Shown here: positions 1 to 10,849 of the stretch, one piece after another
Numbering within the stretch: the stretch's first letter is position 1
Layout: each line of letters opens with the position of its first letter
From: Avena insularis
Lineage: Eukaryota > Streptophyta > Magnoliopsida > Poales > Poaceae
DNA length: 64,000 nt
NCBI GenBank assembly: GCA_023614405.1
Contig: CM042688.1
Location: forward strand, 71,224,253 to 71,288,252
Direction: 5' to 3'
Made by a program: the position numbers and the translations under genes
Notes under the pieces: model-generated
The model's input: only the letters and a program-made list of their open reading frames with translations
Told to the model about the DNA's origin: nothing
The model's database searches: none

Positions 1-239
1 GTCCTGCTGCATGGGATGAGGATGGCAAAAGCCTACAGCGCCAAGAGGCTCATAATATATGGCAACTCCAAGCTGGTCGTCAACCAGACAATGCATGAGT
101 GCGATGCATTGAATGACAATATGATCGCCTACCGCGACCTCTACGACACACTCGAAGGGGACTTCGACGGTTGCGAGCTGTGGCACATAGTCCGTGCAAG
201 CAATGAAGAGGCGGACGCACTCGCCAACATTGGCTCTAC
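1..239 (+). pseudogene. RNase H domain of Tat-1 pol (C-terminal part)
   Basis: Frame 1 reads LIIYGNSKLVVNQ, then ELWHIVRASNEEADALANIG, the typical end of a plant gypsy RNase H fold (S-x-L-V-x-x-Q and R-x-x-N-x-x-A-D-x-L-A). This domain degrades the RNA strand of the RNA-DNA hybrid during reverse transcription. The catalytic N-terminal acidic residues would lie upstream of the window. Frame continuity is lost near 240, where the reading moves to the next frame for the linker and integrase, so one indel separates it from the rest of pol. Confidence 0.75.
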
Positions 240-1694
240 TTGCGCCCCATACCACCGGGGGTATTTCTCGAGCGCATCTGCGAACGCTCCATCAAGCCAA
301 AGGTCACAGAGAAGAAAACAAGCGCAACAACGGACTCGGGGGCCGCACCGCCCAATGAGCCAATGACACTCGATGACTTGGAGCTTGACACAGGACTCGA
401 AGGACCGATGAGCGTCATGATGATCGAGCCATCCTGGACTCAACCGTACATCACGTACCTTCTCAGCAAAAGGCTACCGGACAACCCGACTAATGCGCGG
501 CACATTGCGTGGAGATCCAAGGTATTCGCTGTTATCAACGGCGAACTGTACAAGCGCAGCATTATAGGAGTAATCCAACGATGCGTCTCCAATGCCGATG
601 GAAGAGCTGTTCTCCTCGACATCCATGAGGGGACTTGCGGGCACCACACTGGCAGTCGAGCCCTCGTCGCCAAAGCTCTACGAGCTGGATTCTACTAGCC
701 TACGACCATGCGTGACGCCAAGGACATCATCCAAAAATGCAACGCTTGCCAGCGATTCACGGACAAGCCACACGCACCTGGCGCGGAGCTCCGGTCAATT
801 CCATTGGCCTGGCCCTTCGCGCAATGGGGACTCGACATGGTCGGCAAGCTCCCAAAGTCATCACGAGGAGGCTACGTCTACCTCTTGGTCGTAGTCAACA
901 AATTCACTAAGTGGATAGAAGCCATGCCAGTGACTAACCAGTCAGGATACAACGCAGTCAAGTTCTTCGAGTCCATTGTCTATCGCTTTGGAGTACCACA
1001 CAGTATCATCACGGACAACGGGACAAACTTCACATCCAAGGAGTTCCAAGAATTCTGCAAGAATCTGGGAATCAACGTCAGCTATGCCACCGTGGCACAT
1101 CCACAGACCAACGACCAGGTTGAAAAAGCCAGCGGGCCTGTCTGCGGCGGCATCAAGAAGTGACTCCTTAGGCCACTCGAATAGGCCACGGGCTGTTGGC
1201 CAGACGAGCTGCAATCGGTACTCTAGAGCCTACACACAACTCCAAATAGTGCCACGGGGTACACCCTGTTCTTCATGGTGCACGGTGATGAAGCGGTGCT
1301 ACCCGCAGAGGTACGATACAAAGCACCGCGAGTAGTCGCTTACAGCGAACAAGAGTCAATTCTTGCACTTGAAGATTCCGTCGACCTCCTTGACGAGGCA
1401 CGGGAAATCGCCACGGAAAGATCAATGATCTACCTGTAGAACCTGCGCAACTACCACAGCAGAAGACTACGCCCCAGATCCTTCGTCGAAGGAGACCTTG
1501 TCCTGCGACTGAATCAACAAGGGCATCTTAAGCTCGAGTCCCCCTGGGAGGGACCATACATGATTACAGAAGTAATCCCAGGTGGCGCCTATCGCCTTAA
1601 AGATTTTGAGACAGGAGTCGCATCGCAACCCTGGGCGTCAGCGCAGCATGTGCTTCTACCCTTAGTCGTTTTTTTATTTTTACATTGCAAATAA
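240..1694 (+). pseudogene. Integrase of Tat-1 pol, broken by in-frame stops
   Basis: A single frame runs from about 240 to the natural stop at 1692-1694. It has the HHCC zinc-binding part (H-x-HH around GTCGHHTGSRALVAKALRAG, then CNAC), the catalytic core with D in GLDMVGKLP, D in ITDNGTNF and E in NDQVEKASG, and a C-terminal chromatin-end module (LVLRLNQQGHLKLESPWEGP). Five stops interrupt it: TAG 696, TGA 1161, TAG 1182, TAG 1224 and TAG 1437. The family normally has Trp, Arg or Gln at most of these places, so simple transitions explain them. The enzyme would insert the element's cDNA; this copy cannot be made as one protein. Confidence 0.82.
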
Positions 1695-1747
1695 GGCTAC
1701 TCAGCCAAGGCTACTTAGCCACACATTGTACCACGTACTATCCTGCG

Positions 1748-1757
1748 AATAAATAAA
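1748..1757 (+). terminator. Possible polyadenylation signal after Tat-1 pol
   Basis: Overlapping AATAAA hexamers lie about 55 bp after the pol stop. In the Tat lineage the pol transcript and the antisense gene converge in this gap (1695-2182). Apart from these hexamers I see nothing coding in the gap. The call is inference from motif and place only. Confidence 0.25.
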
Positions 1758-2182
1758 GCTAAGTGCCCCAAAACTCTATGTTCCTCTTATTTTTGCAAAT
1801 TATCCACTCGGGGGCTGCGCCACCCTACACACATATGTTCTATGAACTAACGTGATATCCTAAGTAGCTGGCGCACCAATCGAAACCCTTGAAAAACACC
1901 AAACCAGTTGCAACGCACCTGACAGGTTGGCAAGATGCTGAGATAAACACAAGTCTGGCTAACGAAAAGGAATCACATAGTGAAACGCACTCGCAAAATA
2001 TACACGCTAACAAGCTCTTTATATACATCAATGTCAATCAATTATACACAGCATGTATATATGAACTTTACAACACCGGTGCAACTATGTGCAGGATACA
2101 AACTAAAATACTGTTGTAACAAAGGAACGTTGGTCTGTTCCTCGAAGAAGTCAACAATTTCCTCCGCTGGGCGATCCACCGC

Positions 2183-5100
2183 CTAGTAGTGAGGAACCAT
2201 GTTCCAAGTCGAACCTACTGGCGGCGCTGGTGGTCTGGCCGCAATTGCTACCACATCTATGTCAGGCCTGTGTAGTCGCACCAGCGACAGAGCAGCCTTG
2301 GCACCAGCCACTAACTGTTGCCGCACACACTCGCGGACCGCACTCAAGTCTTGGAATTTGGCAAGAAGGGCCAGCAGGCTCGATGGAACAATGTCCAACA
2401 GGAACATCGTCTGGTAAATATTCTTCAAGCACGATTGTGACTTCTTCAGGAAGTGAAGCACTCGCGACGCACGATCCTGCAGGGTCGCAAGTGCGATTGC
2501 GCGATCATGATCGACCCAGAAGTATCCACTCGCCTGAAGCTGCTCTTGGGTCAGATCATTCATACGAATGGCAATCCTATCCTTCTCATCTTGCGGATGG
2601 CGTGCACTGACAACTATACTAAGCAAAGGAAAAAGTATAAAGACAATGAACTATTGCGGGTGAACACAAGAAAAAGATAAGGAAGAAGAAAGCTAACACT
2701 TGAATTGGTCGCCCAGCTGCGTCACCTCCCCTAGCAAATATTGCTCTCGGGCGACGGCCTTCTCCGCCCTCGACTTCCACACATCCACATTACCACGGAG
2801 CACAGGCAGTTCACGCTCCAACTGCTTCACGCGGTCACGGAGTTGTGAGAGCAGAGACAAGTCATCTACCCTTGAGCGCGACTGCGCCAAAGTATCATCA
2901 GCGGATGGCATATTCTGAGGTTCACTCGAAGGACCACTCGATGTGCCCTATCACAAGCCAAGCAAGAGATAATAAGAAGACTAAGGCGATGCATAGACAA
3001 AAGACTCGAGTGCATTCAAGCATAATAAAGTATCAGCAGATACACTCGCCAAAGGCATGTTCTAGACAAAAGAGATAGGCTATTTAACTATTACAGACAC
3101 GGCTACTAAGGAGCAACTGGTTTCTTTGATTTGGACTTTGGTTTTGGGGGCCTCATCGAGTCTGTGGCGGTATCAGACGCCACAGACTTCTCGCCGGCCC
3201 CTGACACCGCAGACTTTGCCGCCTTCTTGGCTCACTGCAATTCCTCGAGAATGCGCCATTGTATTGATCAGCAGTGGCCGTGCTACGTGCAGCTGTGAAA
3301 GGAGCAAAGACTACCTGTTGGCCATCCGTGTTGACATGCATCGCCTTGGAGAGCGCTGCAGGATCAATCTCGACTCCATGGGCTTGAACCATTGCGAGTG
3401 ACATCGAAGCGCTAGCCGCACGGAGTGAGTTCTTGAAGCTTGCAGGAATGCCTCCGGCAAGGGACTCCACCAGATCATCCATATTCTCGATTAACTCAGC
3501 CTTGGGTGCCAACTCTTCATGGAGGCGACTAAGCACGCCCTTGGCCTTGGTGAGCGTCCCCTGAACGGCAGCACTATGATCTTCGACTGCCGAGACGGCA
3601 CCTACCAGGGCATCATCATGACAGAGTGCCTGGGGGTCGAAGCTCAGACTGCTAGAATCTACACAAGAATCAAGCATTGGCACAAAAGTCAGAACATCAA
3701 CAAATTCTAAAGAAAAGACACGACAAAAATCTAGACAAGGAAATACCTGAGAGAGCCTTGGCAATCGAGAAAAGCTGTTCTTCGAACAACTTCTCCCTAG
3801 CTACAATGGAGGCGCGTAGATCCTCTTCGCGTTTCTGCGATTCGTCACGTGCTATGATTGCCTCATCGTGACTCTTCACAGCCGTGGCGAGCGCCTTTTC
3901 CAGGGAAGCAGCATCACGAAAAAGTGCATTATGCTCAGCTGCGACACAAACAAAGGCAGACCATCAGTCGAATATATCACAAATATGACGAAGAAGAAGC
4001 AAAAAAACACTCACTTTCAACCACACGATGGCGATTGTCCAGCATTGCATGCTGGCGACCCATCGCAAGCACCTTCTCCGCCAGGCGAGCGGCTTCCTTC
4101 AGAATAAGCTACGACAAAAGAAACAACAAAGGATCAGTAGATGGTATAGATGAAAAATTCGACTACAACATCAGAAGAAAATACTACACATACTTGATCC
4201 TCCAATGACTCTGAAGTCGATTGACGTGCGGACATCCGGATAACCATCTGGTGCTCCACATCGTGTGGAGAACTTGATAAATTATGCCTGGAGTGGACCG
4301 CCAATGGAGGAGAAGGGGCGCGCTCAGCCACTTTCTTGGCTTTGGAGGTCGCGACTCTAGATTCCTTAAAAAATTGGATGTCGCCAAAAGATGACGATGC
4401 CGGCTGACTACGGAACAAAACCAACATCAAGAAAACGCAACTCCAAAGAAGAACCAAAAGGAAGATTCGTATACTTACCAATCAAACTTGTCAAAATCGA
4501 AGGTTTGATCCCTTGACTCTAACGACGACTCCTTCGGTAGCCACATCTTCTTGCGGGAAGATGGCGCCATGGCGCTCACAGGAATGGCAGGTATCGGCGA
4601 CTCAGCACCAACAGCCGCACCTTCCAGAGTCGAAGGAGAAGATGCATCCGAATCCTCGCTGCGCGAACGCTTGCGAGTGTCCGGACTGCTCGACTCGGGG
4701 GCTTCCTCCTCCCCCTCAGATGGGACGGTCGACTCCGACTCGTCCTCTTCCAACGCTTCGCGAGGGATAACCCCCTTAGGAAGAGGGGGCATATAGGGTG
4801 ACACCCTCCAATCCTGCATACAGAAAAGAAATTAGCACAAGTCAAGAAAAGAGAAGCATTCGACAAATAAATCTACTTTGTAGCACAACCATACCTCAGG
4901 AGGAGGATTAGCAGCATCGAATGGAGGCACGACTAGTTCACTAGGGAGCACATCCTTGGCGGTGTACTTGGTGACCAGTTGCACCCTTTTATCTACCTCA
5001 CTCGCGGAAATGCCATCGGCAGATACGCGAGTGACATCGTCCGTGCCAGCCCACTGGAACATAGGGTGGACTCTGGCCAGCAGGGGCTGGACGCGACAGC

Positions 5101-5906
5101 GCAGCCACGTGCGGATGAGGGTGTAGCCTCCCTCTTCTTTACCCATGCGATTCTTGAGGTCGCAGATGCGCTCGTACAGCACATCTGTCTCCACGGACTC
5201 GCCGGGCATCACTACGTTCTTCCAGGAGCACCTCCTCTTGCACGGCGTCGCGAGATCGAAGGGCGCGAGTCCGAAGTGGTCTCCATTGGCCTTCTGGTCG
5301 CGGATGTAGAACCACTTGTCCCTCCACCCTTGGACGGACGCCATGATCTTGATGTCAAAGTACGTGACAGAGGAGTCGACGTGGATACCGCAGCCGCCTA
5401 CATCATAGACTACGGAGCCAGACACCGACTGGCGCTTCGGCTTGAAGAGACGTTTGAAGAGACCGAAGTGTGGCTCGATTCCGAGCCAGCATTCGCAAAG
5501 AGTAATGTAGCAAGCTACATGGAGGATGGAGTTGGGGGACAGCTGGTGCAGCTGGAGCCCATAGAAGCAAAGAAGGCCCCTGAAGAAAGGATGCAGGGGC
5601 AGCGAGAGACCTGAATGCTAGGAACATCACCCAAAAACCGGCAGTAGGAGAAGGGATTACCTCACCACTGGGGACACGCGCGTCAGCGACTGCAGAAGAT
5701 AGAACTTCGTCTTGGCGCAGGAGATGGAGCTTAGAAGACTTGATAATGGACGCGCGCCACGCGCCATTGGTGACGCGAGTGCCCGCGCCTTTCTTCTTCC
5801 CAGCGACGGCGGCGCTGGTACCCACAGCGGCAGAGCTGCCTTTCTTCTTGGCAGCAACAGTGGCGGCGGCGAATTCAGCCACAACACCTCCCTTCTTCTT
5901 CCCCAT
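2183..5906 (-). pseudogene. Antisense multi-exon gene of Tat-1 (putative gypsy-type transposon domain)
   Basis: On the - strand an ATG at 5906 opens a Lys-rich start (MGKKKGG) and then the conserved core of the plant 'putative gypsy type transposon' family (PF04195-like). The core is readable from about 5620 to 4890 in another frame: FYGLQLHQL, then YFDIKIMASVQGWRDKWFYI and FGLAPFD. A frameshift near 5600-5640 splits it. The core exon ends at a GTATGG donor near 4890; the next exon, about 4812-4479, is Ser/Glu-rich with a KRSRSED-type basic patch and ends in GGTAAG. Later exons (near 3879-3697, 3650-3153, 2911-2693, 2626-2186) are Glu/Lys/Leu-rich coiled coil, ending with a stop at 2183-2185. 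Function is unknown; it is carried by the element, transcribed against pol. Confidence 0.7.
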
Positions 5907-6394
5907 CCTACGGTGGCGATGCGACCGGAGGAAGTAACTAGGGAATACGTGGAGCTGGTCCAGTGCCGCGAGAAAGATGAACTCTAGGAAGCAGAGGAAA
6001 AGCAGCAATGGCGATGGAGGCAAAGGCAGAGAAAAGAGCAGATGGGAAAATTACCGTCGCAGCACTGCTACTTAACCCCCTGGAAGATGTAATCCAACGG
6101 CTAGCAAAACCCCTATCAGACGCATGGCGTTCATCGTGATCGACACGTGGAGGACCCGAGTGCGAACCGTCCCCCACTACACCCATTACACGCGGAAATC
6201 AAGGAGGCGCAGTTAAAACAAAGATTACGCACACCCGGTCAAGCCAGGGTCAGAAAATGGGACCCACCACTCGTCACGTCCCGTCAAAACCGCTCACGCA
6301 GGCAAATGAGATCATCACATCGTCAGCACTGATGTCATCAAAATTGAGTAGCAGAAGACTTTGACTACTTGAGTCCTTGCTCGAGTCTTCGACT

Positions 6395-7240
6395 CCACCA
6401 TGCACTCGGGAGCTACTCCCATAGGGAGCACTGTCGCGCATCCTACGATTTTTCTTTTTCTCTCTTCTACAAGAACATGGACATTTAAATCATACCCAAT
6501 CACTCGAATCCGCGATTCGATTATGGACATGGGTTACTCCCATAGGGAGCACTAGAAACAAATTCGACTGAAACAAGCAAACAAAAGACGACAATAGTCG
6601 CAAAAGTTCTTTAGTCCCTGCCTGAGTCTTCGACTCAACTAGGCACTCAGGGGATACTCCCATAGGGAGCGCTGGTCGCGCACCCTATGATTATTTGTAC
6701 ATCGTACTGTGTGTCGATAACATCCACACTCGAAGTTTATGGCGACATCGCCTCAGGATTTTTTCCCTACAAAGAGATTGCGTCTCCTGGGTCACCTGAA
6801 TCATCTTCGCGATGACAAATTTCGGATGCCGCGCTTGCAGCGTGAAGATAAGACCTGAATAAGGCCTAGCAATGCATTTGCTGTGCACTACCAGAAATGT
6901 GTCCGTGCCTACATGTACGATGAACATGCCTTGACGGACACATCGAGTGCTCACACCCATATACTGGAATTTGACTCCTGTAAGACCTCCGCGGCTTGAG
7001 TCAAATTACGCCAACACTTTTCCGAATTTGAGTCCGGGGACTCGAGTTTGAGTAGATTGCGTTGTTTTACCCTAAGGTAGTTAACTGATACTGATACATC
7101 GTATAAATCAGGCACGCACATCAACAATCCCTATGACACAAACAGAGCAGTCGAAAAAAATACCCACTCATGCACTCGAAAGGCTTCATAAAGTCCCAGT
7201 CGAATCTGTGATTCCACTAGACACTCGGGGGCTACTAACA
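6395..7240 (+). repeat. Repeated PPT-like motif block before the Tat-1 LTR
   Basis: The motif CACTCGGGAGCTACTCCC followed by ATAGGGAGCAC, or a near copy, occurs around 6402, 6533, 6643 and (changed) 7222. The central CTCCC-ATA-GGGAG is a small perfect hairpin. The last copy, ending ACTCGGGGGCTACTAACA at 7240, abuts the LTR and is placed where the polypurine tract must be. The other copies look like duplicated tract sequence in the 3' untranslated region. The rest of 5990-7240 shows no gene. Confidence 0.5.
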
Positions 7241-7718
7241 TGGGTATACCATACAGGTACTCGAGCTTGGTATATACGGCCTGAATACAGTGGAAGCCCA
7301 CGGTGTCGTCAAGGCCCAAATGGAGAACTCGACCTGCTACCTGAGATTGCTTGCAGAACAAGAATAAGCTAAAGATAGAAAGTTTAAAGGGAAAACCCTA
7401 ACTTGTAACCAACTCGACCTGCTACCTGAGACCTAGCCTATCTATATAAAGGCTAGGAGGGGCGGCGAAGAGGACACACGCAACCCTAGTTTACACAACC
7501 CTCGCCAGATTGCATCTGCGCACCATTGTAATCCTCGATTCCTTTGATAATTCCACGAGCAGACAGGCAGGAGTCGGGACCTCTACGAGGCCTGAACCTG
7601 GGTAAATCTTCGAGTCCCCTGTGTGCTTGTTTGCTAGCCAATTGATGCTTCCAGCGCTCCCTCCTTCTCCAAAACCCAAGTCCATAATAATGGGCATTGA
7701 TGAGATAAACCCTCGTCA
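7241..7718 (+). repeat. 3' LTR of Tat-1
   Basis: It starts TGGGTATACC after a polypurine-like tract and ends ACCCTCGTCA. It holds a TATA box and the phrase GGCCTGAACCTGGGTAA, a common U5 segment of Triticeae gypsy LTRs. About 478 bp. The start is inferred from the tract and the TG; without the 5' LTR it cannot be proven. Confidence 0.55.
7443..7450 (+). promoter_or_regulatory. TATA box of Tat-1 LTR
   Basis: TATATAAA followed by a GC-rich stretch and ACACGCAACCCTAG fits the U3/R promoter of an LTR. Transcription would start about 30 bp downstream. Confidence 0.5.
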
Positions 7719-8660
7719 GATATTGAGGAAAAAAAGAGAGAAAAAAGAGATATACGAAAAGAGGAAGGAGAGAAAAAAGCACCATATTCCCATGGTAAAT
7801 AAGAAGATTGCTGAGATGCTTGTTGTCTGCTTGTCTTTTCATTTTGATATGGGGATTCTTCCGTATCATAGGGCAAGGGGTACCCTGTTGGCGGTTCTCT
7901 ATGATACACATGTACTTATGATGACAAGAACTTACCGGTGACTAAACTTGAGTAGCATGAGGAGCGGCCCTCGTATTCAAGGGACATGAGATTTCCAACT
8001 TATACTTCGGAAGAATATGCACCATAGTTTGTTCACTTTAACCTTAATCACTTCAAGATGCTTATGTTAGGGGCAATGAGAGCTGAAAGCTAATAAGTAC
8101 CATAATTTTTGGAAGCTCTTTATGAAACTTGAATCCCTACTTCCTTCTATGAAGGCCTTTCTTTTACTTTTATATTGAGTCTCCACCTTCTATCTTTATG
8201 CACCTACTTTGACAGCATAGTGTCCATTCTTAGTTCTATGTGCATTGTCCCAAGACTTGTTGATTGATGCATAACTTTGATATTGCTTGTTTTAAACTAT
8301 TTGTATCTAGTCACTCTTATGAACTTTGAAGGTGTCCTATGCATTTATGTTTGCTACTCTATGAGGGACAAGCTGAATGCTACTATGCTATGTTTTCTTT
8401 ATGTGAAACAAACAAACGTCTTACAAAGCATTGTTATTCATTAATCTTTTGTTTGTGCCTTTTCATGTTGCAACATAGTTTCTTTGTCTTATTTCTAGAA
8501 CTTTGTCTTTCATGTTATGATTGAAGTACTATGACCCCAGCTTTGAATGTTTTACAAATACTTTGATCAAGTTTATCATGGTGCATGTCACCTCAAAAAT
8601 TATTCTTTCTTTTTATCACTTACCTATTCGAGGACGAGCAGGAGTTAAGCTTTGGGATGT

Positions 8661-10250
8661 TGATACATTGCAAATGTATCTATAATTTTTGATGTTCCTT
8701 GCTTGGTTTTATCTACCTTCTTATGTTTTGTCCACACTTTGGAGTACTTTTCATATGATTTCTGGGACTAACCTATTAACAAGAGCCATAGTGCCAGCTA
8801 CCTATTTTCTGCTGTTTTTGGTTCCAGGAAAGTCATAAAATGAATATTCTCGGAATTGGACAGGACAAAAGCCAAAGTCAGTTTTTCACCAAGGGACACC
8901 TAGAGCCAGAATATGAGACGGAGAGGGGCTGGGGCCCAACCACACCACCTGGCCGCGCGGTCAGGCCTAGCCCGTGCCAGGGGGTGGTCTAGCCGCCCCA
9001 GGCACCCCCTCGGCCTCTCCTTCCGCCTATATATTGCCAATGATACGGAAACCCTAAGGACCCGAGCAAAAATTCACGAAAGAGTCTGTAGCCGCCATCA
9101 TCTCCATCCCTAGATCGGGAGGGATCTCAAGCTCTTCCCGGCACCCTGCCAGAGAGAGGAATTCACCCTGGAGGCCTTCTTCATCATCATGCAAGCCTCC
9201 GGTGTGGTGCGTGAGTATTTCATCTCTGGACTACGGGTCCATGTAGTAGCTAGATGGCTGGTTCTCCTCCTTTGTGCTTTCATGTTTAGATCTTGTGAGC
9301 TCCGTTCATGATCAAGATCATCTATTTGTAATTCTATATGTTGTGTTTGCGGGGATCCGATGGATATTGAGATGCTATTTCAGATTGATTATTGATTCTA
9401 TCATGTCTTTGTTATTTGTGATCTTGCATGCTTTCCGTTGTTAGTTGCTATCTTGGCCAAGTAGATGCTAGCAACTCCAAGAGTTAATATTTATGCTCGA
9501 TAGTGGGTTCATGCCTATGGTAATCTGGGGAAGTGACAGAAATCTCTAAGGTACTAGATGTGTTGTTGCTACTAGGGACAAAACAACAATCCTTTGTTCA
9601 TAGAACAATCGTATTGTTTACTTTTATTAATTGTAATGCAACTATCCGTTGCTTGCAACTTATCTTGGAGGGGTTCGGATGATAACCTGAAGGTGGATTA
9701 TTAGTCATAGATGCAGTTGGATGGCGGTCTATGTATAATGCTGTAATGCCCAATCGAATCTCAAAGGAGTCAAGATGAGTAGTATATTCTTGTATGCTTT
9801 CTCGATGTTTGTCAATTGCCCCACTATAATTTGTTCATCCGGCATGTTATCTATCTTTAGGAGAGGAACCTCTAGTGAACTATGGACCCCGATCCTTTCT
9901 TTTACTATCAATCTACAAACTGTTTACTGCTTTGTGTTTACTTTCTGCAAACTATTACTTCCTTCCATTCGATACGTTTAATCCTTTGTTTTTAGCAAAA
10001 CCGGTGAGATTGACAACCTCATCGCAAGTTGGGGACAAAGTTCTGTGGTTGTGTTGTGCAGGTCTCCACGTTGATGCTGGAACCAGTAGTGCGCCCTGCC
10101 AAAGTTCAGCTAGCAACACCTTTGGGGTGTTTCCTTGCTCCTACTGGTTCGATTAAACCTTGGTTTCATACTGAGAGAAAACTTGCTGCTGTGCTCATCA
10201 TACCTTCCTCTTGGGGTTCCCCAATGAGCTCGATATATTTTGGTCCATCA
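8661..10250 (+). repeat. 3' LTR of Athila-A (1590 bp)
   Basis: It starts TGATACATTGC directly after the polypurine tract (8648-8660) and ends TTTTGGTCCATCA, giving TGAT...ATCA termini. The same termini bound the LTRs of Athila-C. The next base starts CACTA coding sequence. A subfamily marker near its 3' end (GCTAGCAACACCTTTGGGG) recurs in the LTR fragment inside Athila-C at 53028-53322. Confidence 0.8.
9028..9035 (+). promoter_or_regulatory. TATA box in Athila-A LTR
   Basis: TATATATT in CCGCCTATATATTGCC, about 370 bp into the LTR; the equivalent LTR positions in Athila-B and Athila-C carry CCTATAAAA and CCTATATATC on their own strands. Confidence 0.5.
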
Positions 10251-10263
10251 GTCACCATCTTCT

Positions 10264-10831
10264 ACTATATTGAATTACCAAGGGTACGAGATAAATGGGA
10301 ATACATTTTACAGGATCGCCCAAGATAAAAAGATCACCAACCAGAACAGTGGTGTCCGCTTTGATGCAACCGACGAGAATGACAAAAAGGACACAGACTA
10401 TGGTTACATAGAGGAGATATGGGAACTTGACTATGGAGTTTCTTTTAAGGTCCCTTTCTTTCGGTGCAAATGGATCAACCTGAATGGAGAAGGGGTAAAG
10501 GTAGAACAGTTTTACAGAATGACAACAGTAGATCTCAACAATCTTGGTTACAGAGACGAACCATTTTTCCTAGCCAATGATGTCACGGGTTTTATATGTG
10601 AAGGACATGTCCTCCATACCGAAAAAAGAAAAACAACAAGCAAACGAATACATCACACGATGAGCCAAATCGTCACATAGTTCTTTCAGGGAAAAGAAAT
10701 ATCGTGGGAGTCAAGGACAAGATAGACATGTCAGAACATTATAATAAGTTTGATGAAATTCCGCCCTTCGCAGTGAAAACTGACCCAAGCATCCCGTTAA
10801 GAAAAGAAGATGCTCCATGGTTACGGCCGAA
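10264..10831 (+). pseudogene. TNP2-type CACTA transposase, C-terminal domain (DUF4216-like)
   Basis: The frame reads YGYIEEIWELDYGVSFKVPF, then FRCKWINLNGEGVKV and DLNNLGYRDEPFFLA, a good match to the DUF4216 module at the end of plant TNP2 transposases. After a small frame slip near 10670 the usual tail follows (SGKRNIVGVKDKIDMSEHYN, then FDEIPPF and DPSIPL). The transposase would bind and cut the element's ends. The catalytic core is upstream, separated by Athila-A, so this copy is dead. Confidence 0.78.
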
Positions 10832-10849
10832 GCGACCATAAGCGACCAT

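Larger units (their letters stand above)
1..7718 (+). mobile_element. Tat-lineage Ty3/gypsy retrotransposon, 5' part off window (Tat-1)
   Basis: The order is RNase H, integrase, an oppositely oriented spliced gene, polypurine-like tract and LTR. Integrase-last order (RT-RH-INT) is Ty3/gypsy, and an antisense gene between pol and the 3' LTR is a known trait of the Tat lineage. The right LTR ends in CA at 7718 and is followed by Athila-type 3' internal sequence, so Tat-1 seems to sit inside Athila-A. The 5' LTR, gag, protease and RT lie left of the window. The lineage call is firm; the family name is not attempted. Confidence 0.8.
7719..10250 (+). mobile_element. 3' end of Athila-like Ty3/gypsy element (Athila-A)
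   Basis: From about 7795 the sequence matches, in reverse complement, the 3' noncoding parts of Athila-B (about 21.5-22.4 kb) and Athila-C (about 48.1-49.0 kb). It then has the tract AAGCTTTGGGATG and an LTR of 1590 bp. Its right edge falls inside the CACTA transposase gene, so it inserted there. Its left part continues beyond Tat-1, outside the window. No coding region remains in the visible part except a short conserved ORF (about 7798-7941). Confidence 0.75.

Noticed and set aside
5712..5987. ORFs on + across 4979-5987
   Set aside because: They are the opposite strand of the antisense gene's GC-rich exons, whose - strand frames match a known family.
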